Below, piece by piece: positions 1-6,723 of a stretch of DNA of 12,531 nt. The position numbers and the translations under genes were made by a program. The stretch is taken from contig DQVB01000210.1 of the NCBI GenBank assembly GCA_015661985.1, forward strand, positions 1 through 12,531. Reading direction: 5' to 3'. Source of the stretch: Planctomycetota bacterium (GTDB lineage Bacteria > Planctomycetota > Planctomycetia > Pirellulales > Thermoguttaceae). The notes under the pieces are model-generated. The model had not been told where the DNA came from. It ran no database searches and saw nothing but the letters and a program-made list of their open reading frames with translations. Each line of letters begins with the position of its first letter. Positions within the stretch are counted from its first letter, which is position 1.

Positions 1-187
1 CCGCTGCCGGCCGGCTGCCCGCTGCAGCCTCCGGCGGCGGGACAGCGGCCACTTCGCCAGCGGTCGACTCTTCCAGCCACCCCGCAGCGGCCATCAGCAA
101 GATCGCCGCACCCAGGAGGGCCAAAGGCCACGCCCGGCCGGAGCGGGCCCCGATCGGCCCAAGCAGCAACTGACCATGGTCCTGCAT
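1..187 (-). CDS. N-terminal fragment of an exported protein, possibly MotA/TolQ/ExbB proton-channel family
   Basis: Partial gene running off the left edge. Only the first 62 codons are present. The start ATG (complement of 185-187) is preceded by GAGG with about six bases of spacing. The peptide opens MQDHGQLLLGPIGARSGRAW and continues with a hydrophobic stretch (about residues 21-36, PLALLGAAILLMAAAG), then an Ala/Pro-rich segment. This fits a signal peptide or a first membrane helix followed by a linker. The family name is inferred from context only: in planctomycete-type genomes a large exported TPR protein is often followed by an ExbB/TolQ-like proton channel whose N-terminus carries a signal sequence and a low-complexity spacer. 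The start lies 126 bases downstream of the TPR stop on the same strand, so an operon is plausible. The channel domain lies outside the window, so another exported protein remains possible. Confidence 0.5.
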   Translation of the reverse strand, partial: MQDHGQLLLGPIGARSGRAWPLALLGAAILLMAAAGWLEESTAGEVAAVPPPEAAAGSRPAA

Positions 188-313
188 CACGATCCTCGCA
201 TCCAAAGGGCAGCCCTCTTCAACGCCCAAAGGGCCCACGGGTTACCGGTCCCCACATCTTCCTCCGTCCGTTCGGCCCATCTTTCCAGAGTACACCAGAA
301 CACCGGCCGCCCG

Positions 314-3300
314 CTACGGTTCGTTCTTTTTCGCCTGGAGCTGATCCAGGCGTTGGCGGGCCAGCGGCGCCTTGCTGCTCTTCGGGTACTTCTGGATCAG
401 CTCCCGATACAGCTCGACCGCCTGGCCGGGCCGCTTGAGCACCTCAAAGCAGCGGGCCGCTTCGTACGTGGCCTCGGCCTGCCACGTGGCCTGTCCATAG
501 CCGTAGATCACCTTGAAAAAGCTCTTGATGGCTTCGGCGTGATCCTTCCTCTCGAACTGGATCTCTCCGATCATGAACTGCGCCCGCGCCGCCGCCTCCG
601 TGCCCGACGCCCCGCCCTTGTCGATGGCCTTCTGGAACGCCTCAACGGCCTGGTCTGCTTTGCCCAGCTTGTACCAAGCCCATCCGAGTTCGTACCAGGC
701 TTCGTCGGCATAAGGGGAATCGGGAAACTGAGTGGTGCAGCGGGTCAACAGTTCGGCGCTTTTCTGCCATTTCTGGACCCTCCCGGCGGCTTGGCCGGCA
801 TGGAGCAAAGCCTGCGCCCGGAACTCGTCCGTGGTCAGTCCTTCAAGCTGTTCGTAAGCGTCGAGGGCCTGTTGGTAGTTGCCCAACCGGAAAAGGCATT
901 CGGCTTCCATGAAGGCGGCATCGGCAGCCAAGGGGCCGCGGGGATACGTTTTTCGCTGGTACGTGAAGGTCTTCCGCGCCGCATCGAAGAGCTCTTGATG
1001 ATAGTAGGACCAGCCGAGTTTGTAGGTAGCCTTTTCTCCCAACTCACCGACGCCCGCCTTCTGCATGCTCAGATAGTACGCTTTGGCGGCTTCCGTGTAG
1101 TCCTTCCGGCCATACGCGTGCTGGCCGACGTGGAACCACGCTTCGGCCGCCCGTGGGCTTTGGGGATAGTCCTTGGCCAGGCGGGCAAAGACCTGCGCGG
1201 CTTCCGCCTGACGGCCCTGGTACTGAAGCGCCCAGCCCAGCTGGTATTGTACGCTGTCGGCGGCCTTGTAGTTGGGCTCATTCTCCAGCAGTGACTCGAA
1301 GGCGGCCACCGCCTCCTGGTAGCTCTCGAGGCTCATTTGGCACATGCCCAGCAGGTACTGGGCATCGGCCTTCTCCGGCGCTTGGGGATCGGCGGCCAGC
1401 ATGGCTTGCAAGTCGTCGATCGCCCCGCGGTAGTCCTTCAGGCGGTAGCGAGCCAAGGCCCGGGCGTAACGGGCCCGCGGCACCAGGGCGTGGTTGGGGA
1501 AATCGGCAACCAGCTGGGAAAGCACCTTCTCGGCCGTTGGGACATCGCCCCGGTCCAGCTCGGCACAGCCCCATTCGTGCAGTGCGTGGGGCGCCAACGG
1601 ACTTTTCGGCCAGTCCTCGACGAGCTTGCGGTAGGCCTCGGCGGCCGCTTCGTAGTTGCCCTGGAGGTACCGGCATTCGCCCAGCCGGTAGTGGGCTTTG
1701 TCCAGGTCGGGGCTGGACGGATAATCCCGGATCAGCCGCTCCAATGTACGGACAGCCGCATCCGTTTGATCCTGGCGGCGTTGGGCCAGTGCCAACAGGA
1801 GCAACACCTCCGCCGCCTGGGGCCACCGGGGCGTGGCAGCCAAGGACGCCTCCAATGATCGCGCAGCCTGCTGGTACTGGTCGAGGGCCAGACGACTGGC
1901 GCCGATCACGTAGTGGGCTTCGGCTACCAGCTCCGGCTTGTCCAGCCGCTTCAGCACCGGCTGGAGCAAATCGATCGCCGCCTCGTGCTTCCCGTCCAAA
2001 TGGAGGGCCAAAGCGCGGCGCAGCTGCCAGACGGGCAACTCGTCGCGCCGTGGATATCTCTTGATCAACTCGTCGTACTCGGCTGCCGCCTCGGCATACC
2101 GCTTGAGCACCAACAGGCTCTCCGCGGCCACGTGCGTCACGTCGGCCGCCAGCTCACTGTCGGCGTACGCCTTGAAGAAAGATCGGGCATGCTCCAGCGC
2201 CACGGCGCCTTGGCCCGACTCCAAAGCCGCGAAGGCCGCCATGTACAAGGCCTGAGGGGCCACCGCGCTGCGCGGATACTTGCGCGCAAGCTCGGCATAC
2301 AGCCCCACCGACTCGGCCCGCCGCTTGGGCAACTGGTAGACGGCGTCCGCCCGGTCCATCAGCAGCTCGGCCCTCCATCGGCTGTCTTTGTCCTCGGCGA
2401 GGGCCTTTTCCACCACGCCCAAAGCGTCGGCCGGGCGACCTTGCTTCAGCCAGGCCTTGGCCAACCAGTGGGCTGCTTCGACGACCTGCTCCCCACCGGC
2501 GTCGTAGACTCGCCTCAACTGCGCGATCGCCTCGTCGATCTGCCCTAGGCGATAATAGGCCTTGCCAGCCGCCAGGGCCGCTTCCTCCAGATGCTTCGAC
2601 TGGGGGAACCGCTGGGGCAGCGACGCATACACCTTCGCCGCCTGGGCATATCGCCCCAGCTTCACCAACGTATCCGCCTGGCGGATCGCCGCCCAATCGG
2701 CCATGGCAAATCCCGCCGTGCCCGCTGCCCTGGTGAAACGATCCAAGGCCTCATCGTGTCGGCCCGAAGCAAAGAGCACCTCGCCCAGCCGCATGCTGAC
2801 CTCCGTGGCCAGCTCGTGCTGCGGGTACTCGGCCAGGAAGGCCCGAAACGTCGCCTCGGCTGCCTCTTTTTGGCCCAATTCGTCCTGGGCAACGCCCAAG
2901 GCCCACAGGGCGTCCGGACGCAGCGTGTGCTTGGGGTACTTCTCCACCAGCTGCCGGTACATGGCTGCCGCTTCCTTGCGCTTCTTCTGCATGTACAGAC
3001 ATTCGCCCCGATAGAAGAGGCCGTCCGGTACGTAGCGACTCTGGGGAAACTTTTCCAGCAGAGTGGCCAGCGTCTGTGCGCCTTGCCCATAGTATTCGGG
3101 CTTTCCCGATTGCCCCAACTGGTACTGGGTCGCGCCCAGGTACAGATAGGTGGCGTCAAGCAATACCGATTTCGGGAACGATTTGACCACTTTCTGGAAC
3201 GCGGCCAGCGCTTGCTCGAGCTTGCCGTCGTGGAAATAGCAGACACCCAGATAATGCGTGGCCTTGTCCACACGAGGGTCGCGCGGATACTGGTCGACGA

Positions 3301-3481
3301 ACTTCCGCCATGCGTCGGCCGCGATGTCATAGGAGCCCAGGTTTTGCAGCCGCACCGCCGCGCTGTACTGCCGCGAAGCCTCCACGGCATCCGGCTGGGC
3401 CGCGGCCGAGCACACGCACACCGCCAGCCCGCCCAAGGCCAACGCAATACCATCGACAAACGACCGCCATCCAGTTCCCAT
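314..3481 (-). CDS. Large exported tetratricopeptide-repeat protein (BamD/YbgF-like TPR solenoid)
   Basis: 1055 residues. Residues 1-28 form a signal peptide (basic start, hydrophobic core IALALGGLAV, small residues SAAA before QPDA); no convincing lipobox is visible. The rest is an almost uninterrupted array of TPR units of about 36 residues, with the pattern YP..P.A..A.Y.LG...Y..G.Y..A...F. Length suggests roughly 25-28 units. Repeats of this type, with YP at the inter-repeat turn, are typical of periplasmic TPRs such as BamD and YbgF/CpoB, which bind proteins at the envelope. The ATG at 3481 is followed directly by the signal peptide; an AAGAG lies about 8 bases upstream. A probable ExbB-like gene follows on the same strand, so this may be the periplasmic scaffold of a TonB/Tol-like energised system. 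That role is inference. The frame is intact throughout, which makes it a useful control for sequence quality. Confidence 0.9.
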   Translation of the reverse strand: MGTGWRSFVDGIALALGGLAVCVCSAAAQPDAVEASRQYSAAVRLQNLGSYDIAADAWRKFVDQYPRDPRVDKATHYLGVCYFHDGKLEQALAAFQKVVKSFPKSVLLDATYLYLGATQYQLGQSGKPEYYGQGAQTLATLLEKFPQSRYVPDGLFYRGECLYMQKKRKEAAAMYRQLVEKYPKHTLRPDALWALGVAQDELGQKEAAEATFRAFLAEYPQHELATEVSMRLGEVLFASGRHDEALDRFTRAAGTAGFAMADWAAIRQADTLVKLGRYAQAAKVYASLPQRFPQSKHLEEAALAAGKAYYRLGQIDEAIAQLRRVYDAGGEQVVEAAHWLAKAWLKQGRPADALGVVEKALAEDKDSRWRAELLMDRADAVYQLPKRRAESVGLYAELARKYPRSAVAPQALYMAAFAALESGQGAVALEHARSFFKAYADSELAADVTHVAAESLLVLKRYAEAAAEYDELIKRYPRRDELPVWQLRRALALHLDGKHEAAIDLLQPVLKRLDKPELVAEAHYVIGASRLALDQYQQAARSLEASLAATPRWPQAAEVLLLLALAQRRQDQTDAAVRTLERLIRDYPSSPDLDKAHYRLGECRYLQGNYEAAAEAYRKLVEDWPKSPLAPHALHEWGCAELDRGDVPTAEKVLSQLVADFPNHALVPRARYARALARYRLKDYRGAIDDLQAMLAADPQAPEKADAQYLLGMCQMSLESYQEAVAAFESLLENEPNYKAADSVQYQLGWALQYQGRQAEAAQVFARLAKDYPQSPRAAEAWFHVGQHAYGRKDYTEAAKAYYLSMQKAGVGELGEKATYKLGWSYYHQELFDAARKTFTYQRKTYPRGPLAADAAFMEAECLFRLGNYQQALDAYEQLEGLTTDEFRAQALLHAGQAAGRVQKWQKSAELLTRCTTQFPDSPYADEAWYELGWAWYKLGKADQAVEAFQKAIDKGGASGTEAAARAQFMIGEIQFERKDHAEAIKSFFKVIYGYGQATWQAEATYEAARCFEVLKRPGQAVELYRELIQKYPKSSKAPLARQRLDQLQAKKNEP

Positions 3482-3861
3482 GGAACGAACTCTTCTCCAG
3501 ACCCTCTTCCAACTGACCAGGTCGTCAGGCCGTCACTCCACGCCTTCGCGGGGCGAGCGTCCAGTTGGGCGGCGGCCGCATCCGGTCCGTCTCCCATAGG
3601 CCGTCCGAGCTGTAACCGGCGGCCCTCCACGCCGCGCCCGGCCAGCCGTCCACGTCGCCGACCATTGGTTCGGGGACCCTGGCACCGCCTATTCCGTCTC
3701 ATGATAACGGATTTGCAAAAGGGCGAAACGATTCCGGCTGCCAGCCCCCCGCCCCTGCCACAGCCCGGGACGTGGGATCGGCCCCCCTGGAAGGTTAAAC
3801 CTCCCTCCAGGCGGGCGGTTCCGCGCCCTCCCCTCCGGCCGGCTGAATGCCGGGCCACCTC
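3482..3861. other. Intergenic region between the Clp-N membrane gene and the TPR gene
   Basis: 380 bases with no convincing gene. It contains the 5' flank of the TPR gene and the 3' flank of the Clp-N membrane gene. Next to the latter is an imperfect hairpin (listed separately). The only AT-richer patch is at about 3700-3725; on the minus strand it holds TATCAT and TTGCAA, which could belong to a promoter for the TPR gene, but spacing and similarity are too weak to call. Short ORFs here have no start context and look like high-GC noise. Confidence 0.6.
3786..3811 (-). terminator. Imperfect hairpin just downstream of the Clp-N membrane gene
   Basis: About 50 bases past the stop codon of the Clp-N gene. 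The outer arms are CCTGGA and CCAGG, and the centre is the inverted repeat AGGTT-T-AACCT (read on the minus strand). No U-tract follows in the direction of transcription, so it is not a classical intrinsic terminator. It may stabilise the 3' end or mark the end of the transcript. Low confidence. Confidence 0.3.
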
Positions 3862-4947
3862 TCAGCTCGTCTCGTCGCGGCCGTCTGGTTCGCTCGCGCC
3901 CGGCTGGTCGGTTGGCCTCTGCGGCTGAGTCGGTTCAACGTCCTCACTGGCCTGTCGCCGCTTCCGGTACTGCTCGTAGCGCTGCAACAGCACGAAGGCG
4001 CCGGCAGTGAGCCCACCGGCCAGGTAGCCGAAGCCCGCGCCGAGCGGGATACTGAAGGGCACAACACAGGACAAGCTGAAGCACAAGTCGTCAGGCGGCA
4101 CGTTGGCGGCGGCCGCTGCGTAGATGAGTCCCGCCACCAGTTCAACCGGCAAAAGAACCGCCCCGGCCCAGACCGACGCGGCACGAGGGTAGCCACCGCC
4201 GAACAACAGCATCTGCGCCATCCCCACGCCGGTGAAGAAGACCGCCACGCTCAGGAACACCCAAGGCGGTGCACCGAGAAGCTCCAGCACGGCGAACAGG
4301 ATGGCATACATGGTAACCAACAACAGGAGTATGCCCGTACCGAAGCGCCGTGGCACCCCTACCGCCGGGGTCCGGTCCCAACGTGCGCCCCAGGGGCCCA
4401 ACATCCTTGCGATCCGGTGCTCCGCCAGTTCCGCCTCTTCCGCCGCCGATGCCATAGAGGCCGACAAGGCCTCCCTCAATTCCTCATAGGCCACTCCATG
4501 CTGCTCGAATACCTGGGCCAGCGGCTCGGGCGGCTCGGCCACTATGGCCAACAGCAAGTGTTCCACGCCCAGGAAATGATGTTCCGAAACTGCAGCCACC
4601 TCCTGGGCGCGATTCAACCAGGGCACAAGGTACCGATCCAGCCAGAGCTGGAAGGATCTGTGTCGTGCATCGGGCCGCTTTTCCCCAGCCAGCGGGTCCC
4701 GCCTTGCCTGGTCCAACAGCCCGTCCACCGCCTTGGTCAACTCCCACAGGTTGATTCCCAGGGCTTCCAGGCACCGCAAGACTCCCCCGCGCTCCCCGCG
4801 CAGCAGCGTCCACACCAAGAGCACAGCCATCGTCTGGTGATCCAGATTGAGCGACCATCGGTAGGCGGCGCGGAAGGGCAGCTGTTCCAGCAGCTGATCC
4901 AGTTCGCGCGTTGTGCGATGAGTAACCCGTTCGCCTCCGTCGACCAT
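3862..4947 (-). CDS. Clp N-terminal domain protein fused to four transmembrane helices, no ATPase
   Basis: 361 residues from the chosen start. Residues about 15-165 resemble the two-repeat Clp N domain (ClpA/ClpC substrate and adaptor binding). Repeat 1 is degenerate (about 37-82, HQTMAVLLVW...GVLRCLEALGI). Repeat 2 is clear (about 120-165, SEHHFLGVEHLLLAIV then FEQHGVAYEELREAL). No Walker A or B motif follows. Instead there is an Ala/Glu-rich linker (166-200), then four hydrophobic segments (about 203-224, 228-250, 257-281, 293-322) and a polar C-terminal tail rich in E, P, Q and D (323-361). An in-frame ATG six codons upstream (4965) has a poor ribosome site, while the ATG at 4947 has GGGGAG five bases upstream. 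The predicted protein is an inner-membrane protein with a soluble Clp-N head, probably cytoplasmic. It could present substrates to a Clp protease or act as a stress sensor; that function is inference. It is divergent from mobA. Confidence 0.75.
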   Translation of the reverse strand: MVDGGERVTHRTTRELDQLLEQLPFRAAYRWSLNLDHQTMAVLLVWTLLRGERGGVLRCLEALGINLWELTKAVDGLLDQARRDPLAGEKRPDARHRSFQLWLDRYLVPWLNRAQEVAAVSEHHFLGVEHLLLAIVAEPPEPLAQVFEQHGVAYEELREALSASMASAAEEAELAEHRIARMLGPWGARWDRTPAVGVPRRFGTGILLLLVTMYAILFAVLELLGAPPWVFLSVAVFFTGVGMAQMLLFGGGYPRAASVWAGAVLLPVELVAGLIYAAAAANVPPDDLCFSLSCVVPFSIPLGAGFGYLAGGLTAGAFVLLQRYEQYRKRRQASEDVEPTQPQRPTDQPGASEPDGRDETS

Positions 4948-4952
4948 GGTTT

Positions 4953-4958
4953 CTCCCC
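4953..4958 (-). promoter_or_regulatory. Shine-Dalgarno that selects the inner start of the Clp-N gene
   Basis: Read on the minus strand this is GGGGAG, five bases before the ATG at 4947. The longer frame starting at 4965 has only a weak AGAGAT upstream, so the shorter product is preferred. Confidence 0.6.
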
Positions 4959-5248
4959 GCCCCATGATCTCTGGCTACATTCCACAACGGGCCGAAAAGC
5001 CGCAAGCAAGCCAGGCCCGACACGCCCGGACGGACCTCCATGCTACGCTACGGTCCGGCCACAGACAACGCCCCCTTGGCTCAGGACGCCCGGCTTCCGC
5101 CGCAAGGGTTCACCAGCCGTGGGGCCTGGCTGGCCGATGCGCCCGAATGGACCGGGCCCGGTGGTGTGAAGCCCAGCGGCCGGGTCCGTACAATGAGGGT
5201 GTGGCCAAGTCCTTTGGTTGCCGGACGACCCGACGGACTTGCTTTGCC

Positions 5249-5255
5249 GGAGGAG
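5249..5255 (+). promoter_or_regulatory. Shine-Dalgarno of mobA
   Basis: GGAGGAG, eight bases before the GTG at 5264. This strong site fixes the GTG start, which lies directly before the conserved nucleotide-binding motif, although the reading frame is open further upstream. Confidence 0.8.
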
Positions 5256-5263
5256 AACTCGCT

Positions 5264-5866
5264 GTGCAAGCAGGCGGCATTGTACTGTGCGGCGGCAGGA
5301 GCCAGCGGATGGGGCGATCGAAGGCCCTTTTGCCCTTCGGTACAGAATCGATGCTCCAACGGGTCGTCCGTCTGCTCGGCCAGGCGGTAGACCTCCTGGT
5401 GGTGGCAGCCGCTGAAGACCAGCCGCTGCCGCCTTTGCCCACGCCGGTGCAGGTGGTCCGGGATCGTCGTCCGGACCGCGGCCCGCTGGAGGGTTTAGCC
5501 GCAGGTCTGGCGGCGTTGGCCGGGCGAGCCGAGGTGGCCTTCGTCACCGGTTGCGACGTACCGCTCCTGGTACCGGCCTTCGTACGTCGCGTCGTGGAAC
5601 TTGTCCGGGGCTACGACGTTGCCGTGCCCCATGTGGACGGTTGGGATGAACCGCTGGCGGCCGCCTACCGGGTGGACCTGCTGCCCCGGGTGGAATCGCT
5701 TCTGGAGGCGAACCGGCTGCGGCCCGCGTTCCTCTTCCAACAGGTACACACGCGGCGGATCGATCCTTCAGAACTGGTCGAGGTGGACCCCGAACTGTCC
5801 AGCCTGGCCAATGTGAACACGCCCGAGGACTACCGCGCGGCTTTGGCCAAGGCCAGATTGGCCTGA
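5264..5866 (+). CDS. mobA: Molybdenum cofactor guanylyltransferase MobA
   Basis: 200 residues, the usual length for MobA. The enzyme joins GMP from GTP to molybdopterin-Mo to make the guanine dinucleotide cofactor used by DMSO-reductase-family enzymes in the cytoplasm. The N-terminus carries the nucleotidyltransferase signature GGRSQRMGRSK (about residues 10-20, with the conserved R15, G17 and K20). Then come DRGPLEGL (71-78), which matches the family's GP..GL motif, GCDVPLL (96-102) with the metal-binding Asp98, and a C-terminal VNTPEDY that fits the family's N.NTP.D motif. The GTG start is set by GGAGGAG eight bases upstream. Starting further upstream would add about 106 residues without recognisable content. 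The gene stands alone on the plus strand; no other cofactor gene or molybdoenzyme is in the window. It is intact and well conserved; the assignment is firm, though MocA-type cytidylyltransferase relatives share the fold. Confidence 0.92.
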   Translation: MQAGGIVLCGGRSQRMGRSKALLPFGTESMLQRVVRLLGQAVDLLVVAAAEDQPLPPLPTPVQVVRDRRPDRGPLEGLAAGLAALAGRAEVAFVTGCDVPLLVPAFVRRVVELVRGYDVAVPHVDGWDEPLAAAYRVDLLPRVESLLEANRLRPAFLFQQVHTRRIDPSELVEVDPELSSLANVNTPEDYRAALAKARLA

Positions 5867-5922
5867 GCGGCGCGCGCCTGCAGCCCAACGGTAATGGCGG
5901 GGCAAGCGTTCATGGGCCGCGT

Positions 5923-5938
5923 AGTCACTACGGTGACT
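5923..5938. repeat. Perfect hairpin with a UACG tetraloop
   Basis: Arms AGTCAC and GTGACT enclose TACG. As RNA this is C(UACG)G, a member of the very stable UNCG tetraloop class. It lies 57 bases after the mobA stop. No T-tract follows, so it is a structured 3' element or part of the adjoining repeat rather than a canonical terminator. Confidence 0.5.
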
Positions 5939-5989
5939 GTACCCCAACGCTGCAGAAACGAAAGGCAGGATGGGCATTCTTGCCCGTCA
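5933..5989 (+). repeat. Dispersed direct repeat, left copy
   Basis: Matches 11006-11062 without gaps: 37 of 57 positions by hand count, 31 of 47 in the core starting at CCCA. The best-conserved end is GGATG..CATTC.TG.CCGTCA. It includes the small hairpin GGGCA-TTCT-TGCCC (5972-5985). It is non-coding by context. I recall similar intergenic sequence in planctomycete genomes, but could not check this. Confidence 0.6.
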
Positions 5990-6018
5990 ATCACCAGCTC
6001 GAGCGATGAGTCCGGCGG

Positions 6019-6042
6019 GTGCGGCAAGACTCACATTCTGTG
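6019..6042 (+). repeat. 24-nt inverted-repeat element, left copy
   Basis: Begins GTGCGGCAA and continues ACTCACATT..TGTG. The reverse complement of 11104-11127 matches it at 22 of 24 positions. The right part also forms its own hairpin, CTCACA-TTC-TGTGAG (6030-6044). With its partner it brackets the whole cytochrome/barrel locus in opposite orientation. Confidence 0.7.
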
Positions 6043-6064
6043 AGACTGTAGCAACAAAACAGGG

Positions 6065-6094
6065 GGCTTCACCACCACGTCACGTGGCGAAGCC
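6065..6094 (+). terminator. Long nested hairpin, possible weak terminator
   Basis: Outer arms GGCTTC and GAAGCC, inner arms CCACGT and ACGTGG around a single C, followed by TTTAA. The structure is strong but the T-run is only three long, so intrinsic termination is uncertain. It could equally be part of the repeat mosaic. Confidence 0.35.
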
Positions 6095-6104
6095 TTTAAC
6101 CCCA

Positions 6105-6182
6105 CAGTGCGCAGAGTCCGCTGAGAGCATTGAAGAGACGCTCCGTGAACAGCTCTGTGTTCCCTGCGTCTTCTGGGGTGAG
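6105..6182. repeat. Degenerate CTCTGTG/CGCAGAG-type inverted-repeat element
   Basis: The left arm carries CGCAGAG and CTGAGAGC (6110-6128). The right arm carries GCTCTGTG, CCTGCGTCTTC and GGGGTGA (6152-6182). The arms are imperfectly complementary around an AT-richer centre (ATTGAAGAGA). From memory, closely similar elements (variants of CTCTGTGTTCTCTGCGTC) recur between genes in several bacterial phyla, including planctomycetes; this was not verified. It abuts the truncated 5' end of the cytochrome. Confidence 0.5.
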
Positions 6183-6229
6183 GAACGGCGCGAAAAAGAG
6201 CCACACTCTTGCCATCTCGTACGAGCTGA

Positions 6230-6699
6230 TCAAAGTGGCCCCACCTGCCGATCGAAGGGGCAGAGGTGGTGGAGACGGACGAGCTGTGCGAGACGTGCCA
6301 CGCCACCTACAGCCAGCGGTTCGCCAAGAACGTTCACCATGAGATCTCATGCGAGCAATGCCATGGCGGGGCCACAGTCCACCTGGAAACAAGGGGAACC
6401 GAAGCCGGCACTATCCTGAGCTTTCGGAAGCCCGAGAAGGGGACGAAGGCCGGCAAGCTCCTCACGGCGGCCGAGCGATCGGAGATTTGTCTGCGCTGCC
6501 ATGAGGGTGGCCAGAACGGCCAACAGGGTCCGTTGTGGATGCGGATTGGCGCCGCTCAGCCCATGCGCACCGCGACGTGGCCTGTACGGACTGCCACCGC
6601 GCCTATTACCTGGTCCCCCCTGGCACACCGCCGGTGGAAGAAGAGGCCCGGGCACCGTCAGTGGGCGACCCGTCCGTATGGCTCGCGGGTGGTCCATAG
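6230..6699 (+). pseudogene. N-terminal module of a DmsE/MtrA-like multiheme cytochrome c, frameshifted and without a start
   Basis: This carries the first heme module of the cytochrome that continues at 6724. The frame is open from 6230, with the first usable start a GTG at 6266. Reading gives CETCH (6287), CEQCH (6350) and CLRCH followed by EGG (6488). The frame then shifts by one missing base somewhere in 6512-6543. In the new frame DWRRSAHAHRDVACTDCH (CTDCH at 6583) continues the module, then a Pro-rich linker ends at an in-frame TAG (6697-6699). After that stop the same frame is open straight into the downstream part. The order CxxCH, SCE.CHG, CL.CHEGG, SAHA..DVACTDCH is characteristic of decaheme DmsE-type cytochromes. 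No signal peptide is present, though c-type cytochromes need export for heme attachment. It is either decayed or affected by sequence errors. Confidence 0.8.
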
Positions 6700-6723
6700 T
6701 CGGGTGAGGTTGGCCCCTCCCGT

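Larger units (their letters stand above)
4948..5263. other. Divergent intergenic region upstream of the Clp-N gene and mobA
   Basis: 316 bases between two divergent starts, so it should carry both promoters. On the plus strand TACAAT at 5190-5195 resembles a -10 box about 70 bases before the mobA start, but no good -35 lies at the right distance. No protein-like frame was recognised; the frame open upstream of mobA (from 4946) has no domain content before residue 1 of MobA. Confidence 0.5.
5867..6229. other. Repeat-rich intergenic mosaic between mobA and the cytochrome remnant
   Basis: 363 bases without a recognisable complete gene. It is packed with short inverted repeats: 5923-5938, 5972-5985 (GGGCA-TTCT-TGCCC), 6030-6044 (CTCACA-TTC-TGTGAG), 6065-6094 and 6105-6182. 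Two of its parts recur on the far side of the cytochrome/barrel locus. The last 40 or so bases (about 6190-6229) may still hold coding remnant of the cytochrome in another frame (see findings). Confidence 0.7.

Noticed and set aside
188..313. Terminator between the TPR gene and the left-edge gene
   Set aside because: No clear stem followed by a T-run was seen; a shared transcript is simpler.
2591..3928. 445-codon plus-strand open frame antisense to the TPR gene
   Set aside because: Mirror of the repetitive TPR coding sequence. No recognisable domain, and it runs from inside the TPR gene into intergenic DNA.
4946..5263. Upstream in-frame extension of mobA
   Set aside because: It would add about 106 residues without family similarity, while a strong GGAGGAG precedes the GTG at 5264 and gives the normal 200-residue length.
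5880..6230. Transposon or insertion sequence in the repeat-rich region
   Set aside because: No transposase frame, no clean terminal inverted repeats with target duplication, and the repeats are short and degenerate.
6510..6700. Programmed frameshift or stop readthrough in the cytochrome
   Set aside because: No slippery heptamer or downstream structure was recognised, and the missing start plus other lesions make mutation or sequence error more likely.
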